A stretch of 64,000 bases of DNA from Oscillospiraceae bacterium (lineage in GTDB: Bacteria; Bacillota_A; Clostridia; Oscillospirales; Oscillospiraceae): the NCBI GenBank assembly GCA_021771675.1, contig JAETOP010000005.1, forward strand, positions 1-64,000, in the 5' to 3' direction. The position numbers and the translations under genes were made by a program. Each line of letters begins with the position of its first letter. The stretch's first letter is position 1. This document shows positions 24,162-31,813 of the stretch, one piece after another. A model generated the notes under the pieces. That model worked only from the letters and a program-made list of their open reading frames with translations. It did no database searches and was not told where the DNA came from.

Positions 24162-25985
24162 ATGGTTTTTTATGATTTTGAGGTTTTCAAGTATGATTGG
24201 CTTGTGGTTCTGATTGATATTTACGCCAAAAAGGAAACCGTGATTATCAACAATCCCGCCGAACTTCTTCAATTCTATGAAGCCCACAAGGGTGACATTT
24301 GGGTTGGTTACAACAGCCGGAACTATGACCAATACATCCTGAAGGCTATTCTTTGCGGGTTTGACCCCAAGAAGGTGAATGATTGGATTATTTTGCAGGA
24401 CAAACCCGGATATAGATTTTCCAGCCTGTTCCGTGATTATCCGGTGATCAACTATGACGTGATGCCCAACCCGCCAATCAGCCTGAAAGCCCTGGAAGCG
24501 TTCATGGGCCATTCCATCAAGGAAACGTCCGTTCCCTTTGACATTAACCGGCCCCTGACTGAAGAAGAATTGGCTGAAACAGTGAAGTATTGCCGCCATG
24601 ACGTGGAAGAAACTGTGGAAGTCTGGTTACGGCGGAAGGAAGATGAATTCGATGCCCAAATGTCCCTTGTGAAAGCCTTCAACCTTCCCATTGGGGACAT
24701 AGGACGTACCAAGGCCCAGCTATCCGCCAAAATCCTTGGAGCCGTTCAGCGGGATCACAATGATGAATTTGAAATTGAGATTCCAAAAACCTTGCGGATT
24801 GAACGATATTCAAGCGTTTTGAACTTCTACAAGAACCCTTTGAACCGGGACTATTCCAAGACCCTTGCCCTGGATGTGGCCGGGGTTCCTCACGTCTTTG
24901 CATGGGGCGGGCTTCACGGGGCAATCCCCAAGTATTCCGGGGAAGGGTGGTATATCAATGTCGATGTGGCGAGTTATTACCCGTCCCTGATGCTGGAATA
25001 CGGCTGGATCAGCCGCAACGTGAAAGACCCGGCCCGGTATGCGGAAATTTACCACACCCGCCTGAAGCTGAAGGCGGAAAAGAACCCCATGCAACAGCCC
25101 TATAAAATCGTTCTGAATTCCACCTATGGCGCTATGAAAGACCGCCACAACGCCCTATTTGATCCCCGGCAAGCCAACAATGTTTGTGTGGGCGGGCAGT
25201 TGCTTCTTCTGGATTTGATTGAACGATTGGAAGATCACTGTGACATTATCCAAAGCAACACCGATGGCATTTTGGTGAAGTTGCGCCGGTATGAAGATTA
25301 TGACCTGATAGATGATATTTGTTGGGAGTGGGAAAAGCGTACCGGGATGCGCCTTGAATTCGATGAATTCCACAAGGTTTTTCAGAAGGACGTGAACAAT
25401 TATTTGATTGTCCCGGAAGGCCCGCTGTTCGATGAAAAGGGGAAGCCCCGGTGGAAATGCAAGGGGGCCTATGTGAAGAAGCTGTCTGATCTGGACTATG
25501 ACCTTCCCATTGTGAACCGGGGGATCATTGACTATTTTCTTCACGGCACCTTGCCGGAAGAAACCGTTGGAGCCTGTACCAGCTTGCGGGACTTTCAGAA
25601 GGTTGTGAAGGTTTCCAGCAAATACAAATATGCCCTGTATTCCCCCACTATCGTCTATCAGAAAATCCGGGACGAAAAGGGCCGGTCAAAGACCGTGAAA
25701 CGCTTCTATGGTGGAGAAATCCAGAAAGATCAAACTTTCCGGGTGTTTGCTTCCACGGACACCCAAAAAGGCGGTTTGTTCAAAGTTTCCGGGAAGATCA
25801 TTCGGGGCCGGGAAAAGAACCCGGAACAGTTTGCCAATACCCCTGAACACTGTTTCTTCATCAATGACGATGTAACCGGGTTGCCGATCCCGGCAGAACT
25901 GGACAAGGGCTACTATATCAAGATGATCTATGACCGGTTGGCAGATTTCGGCGTAACATTTGACACCTTGGGGGGGGGGCTTTAA
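24162..25985 (+). CDS. Phage family B DNA polymerase
   Basis: 607 aa. 3'-5' exonuclease: ExoI YDFEVF (residues 4-9), ExoII GYNSRNYD and ExoIII YCRHDVEE. Polymerase: motif A DVASYYPS (D268), motif B PYKIVLNSTYGAMKD and motif C SNTDGI (D368), an NTD variant of the usual DTD. It should replicate the phage genome with the P4-type primase/helicase next to it. ATG 24162 is preferred; the site upstream (GGGTGA) is weak. A run of ten G (25970-25979) ends the gene and lies where the next gene needs its ribosome site. Confidence 0.92.
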   Translation: MVFYDFEVFKYDWLVVLIDIYAKKETVIINNPAELLQFYEAHKGDIWVGYNSRNYDQYILKAILCGFDPKKVNDWIILQDKPGYRFSSLFRDYPVINYDVMPNPPISLKALEAFMGHSIKETSVPFDINRPLTEEELAETVKYCRHDVEETVEVWLRRKEDEFDAQMSLVKAFNLPIGDIGRTKAQLSAKILGAVQRDHNDEFEIEIPKTLRIERYSSVLNFYKNPLNRDYSKTLALDVAGVPHVFAWGGLHGAIPKYSGEGWYINVDVASYYPSLMLEYGWISRNVKDPARYAEIYHTRLKLKAEKNPMQQPYKIVLNSTYGAMKDRHNALFDPRQANNVCVGGQLLLLDLIERLEDHCDIIQSNTDGILVKLRRYEDYDLIDDICWEWEKRTGMRLEFDEFHKVFQKDVNNYLIVPEGPLFDEKGKPRWKCKGAYVKKLSDLDYDLPIVNRGIIDYFLHGTLPEETVGACTSLRDFQKVVKVSSKYKYALYSPTIVYQKIRDEKGRSKTVKRFYGGEIQKDQTFRVFASTDTQKGGLFKVSGKIIRGREKNPEQFANTPEHCFFINDDVTGLPIPAELDKGYYIKMIYDRLADFGVTFDTLGGGL

Positions 25986-25988
25986 GCC

Positions 25989-27887
25989 GTGGAATTGTTT
26001 AGGGGCTATGTCCTGACAAGGAATAAGGAGTGTTTAGAGAAATTCAAAGGTGTGAAACGCCTGAAAACCCTGGACGATGTGCGGGACGCTGATGAATTTG
26101 CCGCCATTCTTGGGGACGAAACCATTTTGATTGATGTGGACAATGGCCCAACGTCTGATATTCTGTTCAAAATGGTTCAAGACTTGGGCTTGAAGTGTAG
26201 AGTGTACGCCACCACCAGGGGAAAACACTTCTACTTCAAGAACCCGGAAGGCACCGTGGAAAAAAGCTGGACAAAACAAACCCTTGCCGTGGGGATTACC
26301 ACGGATGCCAAAGTGGGCCGGAACAACAGCTATGCCATTATGCGCTTTAATGGCGTGGATCGGGCCATTCTGCTGGATTGCCCGGAAGATGAAATTCAGG
26401 AGATTCCCAAGTGGCTGACCCCGGTGAAAACCAATCAGGACTTCTTGACCATGGAAGCCGGGGATGGACGGAACCAAAGCCTGTTCAACTACATTCTGAC
26501 CCTTCAGAGCGAGGATTTCACAAAGGAAGAAGCCCGTGAAACCATCCGCCTGATCAACCGGTATGTTCTTTCCGATCCGCTGTCTGAACGGGAACTGGAA
26601 ACCATTCTTCGGGATGATGCGTTCAAGAAGCCGGTGTTTTTCAAGGGTTCCACTTTCCTGTTTGATAAGTTTGCAACCTATCTGAAGAACAACAACCATA
26701 TTGTGAAGATCAATGGTCAGCTTCACATTTACAAGGATGGGATTTATGTTCCCGGCCATGCGGAAATTGAATCCCAAATGATCAAGCACATCCCCCATCT
26801 GAAGCGGGCCAACCGTTCTGAAGTGCTTGCCTATCTTGAAATCATGATTGATGGGGAAGCCAAGACCACCAACCCCAATGTGATTGCCTTCACCAATGGC
26901 CTTTACAACATCAAGGATGGTTCATTCAGGGACTTCACCCCGGATGTGGTGATCACAAATAAAATCCCGTGGCCCTACAATCCAGCCGCCTATTCGGAAT
27001 TGCTGGATCACACCCTTGACCGGCTGGCCTGTAACGATCCTGAAGTTAGGGCCTTGCTGGAAGAAATGGTGGGCTATTGCCTGTACCGGCGCAATGAACT
27101 TGGAAAAGCCTTCATTCTGATTGGCGATAAGAGCAACGGCAAATCCACCTTCCTTCATGTGGTGAAGAATATGCTTGGGGATTCCAACATTGCTTCCCTT
27201 GACCTGAAGGAACTTGGGGACAGGTTCAAAACCGCTGAACTGTTCGGAAAGCTGGCGAACATCGGTGATGATATTGGTGATGAATTTATTGCCAATGCTT
27301 CTGTGTTCAAGAAGCTGGTAACCGGTGATCGGGTGAATGTGGAGCGGAAAGGCCAAGACCCGTTTGAATTCAACAACTATGCAAAATTCCTGTTCAGCGC
27401 CAATAACATCCCCCGCATGAAGGATAAAACCGGAGCCGTTCAGCGGCGTTTGGTGATTGTCCCATTCGATGCAAAGTTTACCCCGAATGATCCCGATTTC
27501 CGCCCGTTCATCAAAGATGAACTTTGTGAACAGGATTCCATGGAATATCTGATTGTTTTGGGCCTGAAGGCTTTGAAATCTGTTTTGGGTAAAGCCCAAT
27601 TCACCACTTCCAAGCGGGTTCAGGGGCAGTTGGATGAATATGAACAGAACAACAACCCCATCATTGGTTTCATTCAGGAAGTGGGCCTTGACGGGATTGT
27701 AAATGAAGCCACCAACACCGTTTACCGGCGCTATAAGGAATACTGTATTGCAAATAACTTCCAAGCCCTATCCGCCATTGAATTTTCAAGGCAGATTTGC
27801 AAGCGGTGTGGGTTTGTCACCGATGCAAAGTACATCAAGGGGAAGAAAACCCGTGTGTTCGTGGAAGGGACAGGTGGTGAAGAATGA
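25989..27887 (+). CDS. P4-type primase/helicase (D5-like ATPase)
   Basis: 632 aa. The N-terminal part resembles a bifunctional primase (ILIDVDNG, TTRGKHFYF). A primase C-terminal-type linker follows, then the SF3-like ATPase with Walker A GDKSNGKST near residue 380, Walker B NIGDDIG and the SANNIPRM sensor. It provides unwinding and priming for phage replication. GTG 25989 start; the only purine-rich sequence upstream is the G10 run 9 nt away. Confidence 0.92.
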   Translation: MELFRGYVLTRNKECLEKFKGVKRLKTLDDVRDADEFAAILGDETILIDVDNGPTSDILFKMVQDLGLKCRVYATTRGKHFYFKNPEGTVEKSWTKQTLAVGITTDAKVGRNNSYAIMRFNGVDRAILLDCPEDEIQEIPKWLTPVKTNQDFLTMEAGDGRNQSLFNYILTLQSEDFTKEEARETIRLINRYVLSDPLSERELETILRDDAFKKPVFFKGSTFLFDKFATYLKNNNHIVKINGQLHIYKDGIYVPGHAEIESQMIKHIPHLKRANRSEVLAYLEIMIDGEAKTTNPNVIAFTNGLYNIKDGSFRDFTPDVVITNKIPWPYNPAAYSELLDHTLDRLACNDPEVRALLEEMVGYCLYRRNELGKAFILIGDKSNGKSTFLHVVKNMLGDSNIASLDLKELGDRFKTAELFGKLANIGDDIGDEFIANASVFKKLVTGDRVNVERKGQDPFEFNNYAKFLFSANNIPRMKDKTGAVQRRLVIVPFDAKFTPNDPDFRPFIKDELCEQDSMEYLIVLGLKALKSVLGKAQFTTSKRVQGQLDEYEQNNNPIIGFIQEVGLDGIVNEATNTVYRRYKEYCIANNFQALSAIEFSRQICKRCGFVTDAKYIKGKKTRVFVEGTGGEE

Positions 27888-28465
27888 GAAATCAGAACAG
27901 CATATTCACCACCTTGGGCGCTTCCAACCACGCCTTGGAAGAACGGGAACAGAATGATTATTATGCAACCGATCCAAAGGCCGTGGAACTGTTGCTGGAA
28001 CTGGAACAGTTTGCCTCGGTGATATGGGAACCGGCCTGTGGGGAAGGCCACATTTCCAAGGTGCTTCAGGCCCACGGCTATGAAGTCATTTCCACAGATT
28101 TGATTTACCGTGGGTTTGGTGATCCTGAACCGCTGGACTTCCTGACGGAAACCTTTGAAGGATTTGAAGGGGATATAATCACAAACCCGCCTTATTCAAT
28201 GGGCCTTGAATTTGTTCAGAAGGCGCTTGAAAGCGTCAGGCCCGGTGGGAAAGTGGCTATGTTCCTGAAGGTTCAGTTTTTGGAGGGACAGAAGCGGGGG
28301 CTATTCTTCAAGAGTACCCCCCCCCGAACAGTTTATATTTCCCGTTCCCGTCTGGCCTGTTATAAGAACGGGGATATGAGCAAAACAGATAGCGCCATAG
28401 CCTATGCGTGGTATGTATGGGAAAAAGGCTTCACCGGTGATCCGGTGATCAAATGGTTCAACTGA
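27884..28465 (+). CDS. SAM-dependent DNA N6-adenine methyltransferase-like protein
   Basis: 193 aa. Motif I is WEPACGEGHISKVL and motif IV is ITNPPYSMG (NPPY, as in N6-adenine methyltransferases). Short phage methyltransferases of this kind lack a recognition partner and may protect phage DNA from host restriction. ATGA overlap with the primase. A nine-C run lies at 28317-28325 (FKSTPPRT). Confidence 0.88.
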   Translation: MRNQNSIFTTLGASNHALEEREQNDYYATDPKAVELLLELEQFASVIWEPACGEGHISKVLQAHGYEVISTDLIYRGFGDPEPLDFLTETFEGFEGDIITNPPYSMGLEFVQKALESVRPGGKVAMFLKVQFLEGQKRGLFFKSTPPRTVYISRSRLACYKNGDMSKTDSAIAYAWYVWEKGFTGDPVIKWFN

Positions 28466-28478
28466 AAGGATGATTGTA

Positions 28479-28784
28479 ATGTTGCCAAAAACCAAAACGG
28501 AACGCCATGCCGACATTTGCAAGGAAATCAACGCCTTGTATGCCCGGAAAAATCATGATTATGGGGACAGCTTCCACCAGACCTTCACAGAAGAAGGAAT
28601 GGCAATGGTCCGGATCAGACTTGGGGACAAACTGGCCCGGTTCAAGAGCCTGACGAAAAGCGGGGTTCAGGAAGTCAAAGATGAATCCATCCGGGACACC
28701 CTGATTGACCTTGCCAATTACGCCATTATGACGGTTCTTGAAATGGATGATCTGAAGATGGAGGGAACCCCCAATGACCGGTAA
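28479..28784 (+). CDS. Nmad1 (DUF1599) nucleotide-modification-associated protein
   Basis: 101 aa. The domain signature ARKNHDYGDSF, RLGDKLARF and DTLIDLANYAIM is clear. Nmad1 is an all-alpha domain linked by comparative genomics to phage DNA-base modification. ATG 28479 has AAAGGA 8 nt upstream, better than ATG 28470. It is followed closely by MazG and thyX, forming a nucleotide-metabolism cluster. Confidence 0.87.
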   Translation: MLPKTKTERHADICKEINALYARKNHDYGDSFHQTFTEEGMAMVRIRLGDKLARFKSLTKSGVQEVKDESIRDTLIDLANYAIMTVLEMDDLKMEGTPNDR

Positions 28785-29118
28785 CGAGTACCAGAAAGCC
28801 GCATTGAGAACGGCAAGCGGCATGAACTATGAACATCATGGGATGTTGATGAACGGGGCCTTGGGCCTTTGCGGTGAATCCGGGGAAGTGGCTGATATTG
28901 TAAAGAAGGCCACTTTCCAAGGCCACCAGCTTGACACCGCCCACATTGCTGAAGAACTTGGTGATGTAGCGTGGTATCTGGCTATTTCTGCCAATGCGAT
29001 TGGCTATGATCTTGACACCATTTTTGAAATGAATGTGTCCAAACTGATGAAGCGTTACCCGGAAGGGTTTGATCCTGAAAAGAGCATTCACCGCCCGGAA
29101 TATGAAAAAGGAGTGTAA
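28774..29118 (+). CDS. MazG-like nucleotide pyrophosphohydrolase
   Basis: 114 aa. The MazG core is GLCGESGEVADIVKK and EELGDVAWYLAISANAIG, giving the ExxE...ExxD metal site. It hydrolyses NTPs or dNTPs to monophosphates and may adjust the pool for phage replication. It overlaps the Nmad1 gene by 11 nt. Confidence 0.9.
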   Translation: MTGNEYQKAALRTASGMNYEHHGMLMNGALGLCGESGEVADIVKKATFQGHQLDTAHIAEELGDVAWYLAISANAIGYDLDTIFEMNVSKLMKRYPEGFDPEKSIHRPEYEKGV

Positions 29119-29121
29119 CCC

Positions 29122-29634
29122 ATGAAAATTATTAAACCTGATGTGGAATTCATCACCCCTATTGACGGGGCCACCATTCTGAAGCGTCTGGAACAGTGTG
29201 GGCGGGTGTGCTATAAGTCTGAAGCCAAGATCACGGACACCAGCGCCCCGGCATTTGTGGCCGGTATCATCAAGCGGGGCCATGAAGCTGTTCTGGAACA
29301 CTGTTCCTTCACGGTGAAGTTTATCTGTGATCGTGGTGTTTCCCATGAGATTGTTCGCCACCGGCTGGCCGCATATTGTCAGGAATCTACCCGCTATTGC
29401 AATTACAGCAAGGATGGGTTTGGGAATGAAATCACGGTGATTGCCCCTTGCTTTCTTGAACCTGATCCCTATGATCCTGAAAGCCTGTGGAGCCGCTGGA
29501 AAGAAGCCTGTTCTATTTCTGAAAAAGCATATTTTGATCTTCTGGCCCATGGTTGCACCCCGCAGGAAGCCCGTTCTGTTCTTCCCAACAGCCTGAAAAC
29601 TGAAGTGGTTATGACAGCCAACATTCGGGAATGA
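29122..29634 (+). CDS. thyX: FAD-dependent thymidylate synthase ThyX, interrupted by TGA
   Basis: 170 aa to the first stop. The signature is VRHRLAAYCQESTRY (RHRx7SxR). The frame continues past TGA 29632-29634 to TAA 29770-29772 with RHFLKLRCSPAAHPQMRE, exactly the expected ThyX end. The TGA takes the place of the conserved Trp in the NxREWRHF motif, a TGG-to-TGA change. So this is a nonsense mutation, a readthrough site (the next base is C) or a sequencing error; full length would be 216 aa. The enzyme makes dTMP from dUMP with FAD and methylene-tetrahydrofolate. Confidence 0.88.
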   Translation: MKIIKPDVEFITPIDGATILKRLEQCGRVCYKSEAKITDTSAPAFVAGIIKRGHEAVLEHCSFTVKFICDRGVSHEIVRHRLAAYCQESTRYCNYSKDGFGNEITVIAPCFLEPDPYDPESLWSRWKEACSISEKAYFDLLAHGCTPQEARSVLPNSLKTEVVMTANIRE

Positions 29635-29772
29635 CGGCATTTCCTGAAGTTGCGGTGTTCTCCCGCCGCACACCCGCAGATGCGGGAAGTGGCCTTGATC
29701 CTTCTGGAAAAGGTTCATGCCCTTATTCCGGTTTGCTTTGATGATATTTGGGAGGAATACCATGAACTTTAA
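29635..29772 (+). pseudogene. 3' part of thyX beyond the in-frame TGA
   Basis: 45 codons in the same frame as thyX, starting RHFLKLRCSPAAHPQ and ending FDDIWEEYHEL. The composition and family match show it was coding until recently, or still is by readthrough. The next gene begins 11 nt before its TAA. Confidence 0.75.
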
Positions 29773-30109
29773 GAAGGCTGGCGGCAAAATCTTTGGCGTG
29801 GCCTTGAATAAGGCCGAACAAAGGGCCTTGGATCAGGAAATAAAAAAGCAGATAGTTGAAAACGATACCCAATTCAGCATTGACAATGATTCTTCCATCC
29901 TGTGGATGCTTCATGTTCATTTCGGGTTCGGCCCCAAGCGTTTGAAGAAGGCGTGGAAGCTGTTCTATGCCGAAAATATCAAATTGCGGGATCATTACCT
30001 GATGGATGCTGAAGATGGTGGTTGGCTTTGCCGCCAAAAGCTGAAAGGTATTGGGTGTGATGTAGAAGCATGGTATCAGGAAGAAAGGACGGTGAAACCC
30101 GATGCCTAA
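29762..30109 (+). CDS. Hypothetical phage protein
   Basis: 115 aa. It reads MNFKKAGGKIFGVALNK with LKGIGCDVEAWYQEE near the end and a pair of Trp/Leu-rich helices (LWMLHVHFGFGPKRLKKAW). Related small proteins are frequent in phages of Clostridia. GGGAGG precedes ATG 29762. Confidence 0.72.
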   Translation: MNFKKAGGKIFGVALNKAEQRALDQEIKKQIVENDTQFSIDNDSSILWMLHVHFGFGPKRLKKAWKLFYAENIKLRDHYLMDAEDGGWLCRQKLKGIGCDVEAWYQEERTVKPDA

Positions 30110-30308
30110 ACCTTGGGAAAATGCTGAAGGCTATAATGATCCTACGGCCTATCACGGCACAAAGAACATCATTCGGGAAGAAGATGAACAGCAGAAGCGG
30201 GTGAACACCCTGATCTTCGTCCTGAAGTACATCATCCGTTTGGCTGGCTTTGAACTGCTGAACAGAATTGAAATTCGTGAACGCAAGAGCGGGAGGGAAT
30301 ACCGATGA
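30102..30308 (+). CDS. Hypothetical phage protein
   Basis: 68 aa. An N-terminal PKPWENAEGYNDPTAY segment is followed by a possible membrane or amphipathic helix (LIFVLKYIIRLAGFELL). It overlaps both neighbours by a few bases. No family recognised. Confidence 0.6.
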   Translation: MPKPWENAEGYNDPTAYHGTKNIIREEDEQQKRVNTLIFVLKYIIRLAGFELLNRIEIRERKSGREYR

Positions 30309-30535
30309 AGCCGGTTCACACAGAAACAGTCAACACAATCTTCACCGCTGAAGGGTGTTTTGATTTACCAGCAACCGTGATGCAATCCCCCGGTGATGCC
30401 CCGGTGGTTGAAACCTGTTGGGAGTTGTCACCGGAAGAATTGGCCGTGGTTCAGCAGACCGGCAAAGTTTACCTTTCGATTGTGGGAGGTCAGCCGCCCG
30501 TGTGCTTGTCTGTGGTCAGCTTGCAAGAACCCTAA
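30305..30535 (+). CDS. Hypothetical phage protein
   Basis: 76 aa, mostly beta-strand-like with Val-rich stretches (GKVYLSIVGGQPPVCLSVV). ATGA overlap with the previous gene. It is the last gene before the second iteron-like array. Function unknown. Confidence 0.6.
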   Translation: MKPVHTETVNTIFTAEGCFDLPATVMQSPGDAPVVETCWELSPEELAVVQQTGKVYLSIVGGQPPVCLSVVSLQEP

Positions 30536-30558
30536 AATAGTTGTTGGGGTGGTGGGTG

Positions 30559-30799
30559 GAACGGATGCGGAACAGATGTTTTTGATATATCTGTGACGCT
30601 GGAAACCCTTAAAAACAGCGGGATTTCTACATTATAGAACAGATGGAACAGATGTTATATTTCTTAAATATAAAATATAAAAAAATATATAAAGAAGTAT
30701 AACTATATAAGAGAATGCAAAAGTATCTGTTCTATCTGTTCTATTCTCTGAAAATGCTGATAAATCAAGGGTTTTCCAATCCACCTGAACAGAACAGAT
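30559..30799. repeat. Iteron-like inverted array, copy 2
   Basis: GAACRGAT at 30559 and 30570; GAACAGAT twice 9 nt apart at 30637 and 30646; a 71-nt A/T-rich core; ATCTGTTC twice at 30725 and 30734; and a further GAACAGAT at 30792. The two central pairs form a long inverted repeat with one mismatch. The core array matches copy 1 at 13308-13404 in order and spacing. It fills the gap between 30536 and 30822, right before the DUF1492 gene and terminase. Confidence 0.8.
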
Positions 30800-30822
30800 G
30801 TGCAGAAAGGATGTGTTACATA

Positions 30823-31293
30823 GTGACTGACAAAGAACTTTCCCAACGGGCCAAGGATTATTTTGCCCAAATCAGAAAAACAGATCGCTTGATCAAGCGG
30901 CTGACTGATACAGTGTTCACCTTGCGTTCCAGCTTGACTTCCCAAAGCTATGAACTGAACTCTGATAAGGTGCAGACTTCAGGCCCGAAAAATACCCTTG
31001 AAGAAACGGTTGCCAAGATCGTTGACCTTGAAGCCGATATTAACCGGCGCATTGATGAACTTGTTGATATGAAACAGGAAGCCTTCACCATGATCAACCG
31101 GATTCCTGATCTTGATCAGCAAAATATTCTGATCGGGCGCTATATCCAGTTGAAAAAGTGGGAAGATATTGCCCTTGAACTTAACTTTTCAATTCAATGG
31201 GTGTATGAACTTCACGGGAAAGGTTTGCTTGCTTTCTCCCAAGCGAACAGCGAGTTTTTCAGGAACAGAGAAAAACAGAGTGCCACCGCTTGA
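30823..31293 (+). CDS. DUF1492/ArpU-like late regulator
   Basis: 156 aa from GTG 30823 (AAAGG 12 nt upstream; an ATG at 30811 is also possible). The C-terminal helix-turn-helix is KKWEDIALELNFSIQWVYELH, and the preceding part is helical. Proteins of this type precede terS in many Firmicutes phages and act as late-gene activators (ArpU-like). The second repeat array lies in its upstream region. Confidence 0.78.
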   Translation: MTDKELSQRAKDYFAQIRKTDRLIKRLTDTVFTLRSSLTSQSYELNSDKVQTSGPKNTLEETVAKIVDLEADINRRIDELVDMKQEAFTMINRIPDLDQQNILIGRYIQLKKWEDIALELNFSIQWVYELHGKGLLAFSQANSEFFRNREKQSATA

Positions 31294-31333
31294 AAACAGA
31301 GTTTATTCTATGCGATAATCTATTTATGAAATT

Positions 31334-31360
31334 GCGCCTACGGGAAACCGGGGCGCTTTT
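31334..31360 (+). terminator. Hairpin ahead of terS
   Basis: GCGCC (31334) pairs with GGCGC (31352-31356), followed by TTTTC. It may stop early transcripts before the packaging genes. Confidence 0.5.
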
Positions 31361-31390
31361 CTTATACCTGACAGAAAGGCGGTGAATACC

Positions 31391-31813
31391 TTGACCCCAA
31401 GACAGCAGAAGTTTTGTGATGAATACCTGATCAGCGGTAACGCCACGGAAGCGGCAATCAAGGCCGGGTATTCCCGCAAGACCGCAAAGCAGACAGGAAG
31501 CGAAAACCTTTCAAAACCTGACCTTCGTGCCTATATTGATGAACAGCTTGCCAAAATCCATTCCGCCAAGATCGCTGACGCTGAAGAAGTGATGAAATAT
31601 CTTACTTCTGTCATGCGGGGTGAGCATACCGAACAGGTTTTGAAGCTGGTTGGTGAAGGCGTTCAGACCGTCACGGATATTGATGTTTCTGCAAAAGAGC
31701 GCCTGAAGGCCGCTGAACTGATCGGCAAGCGTTATGGCCTGTTCACTGATAAAGTTGGACTTGAAGGCGCTGTTCCGGTGATCATTACGGGGGATGATCA
31801 GCTTGAAGATTGA
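31391..31813 (+). CDS. terS: Terminase small subunit
   Basis: 140 aa. The N-terminal signature is LTPRQQKFCDEYLISGNATEAAIKAGYS-like (helix-turn-helix), with an oligomerisation region and ERLKAAELIGKRYGLF in the C-terminus. It recognises phage DNA and loads the large subunit. TTG 31391 is chosen because AAAGGCGGTGA lies 6 nt upstream; the GTG at 31382 is inside that site. Confidence 0.9.
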   Translation: MTPRQQKFCDEYLISGNATEAAIKAGYSRKTAKQTGSENLSKPDLRAYIDEQLAKIHSAKIADAEEVMKYLTSVMRGEHTEQVLKLVGEGVQTVTDIDVSAKERLKAAELIGKRYGLFTDKVGLEGAVPVIITGDDQLED

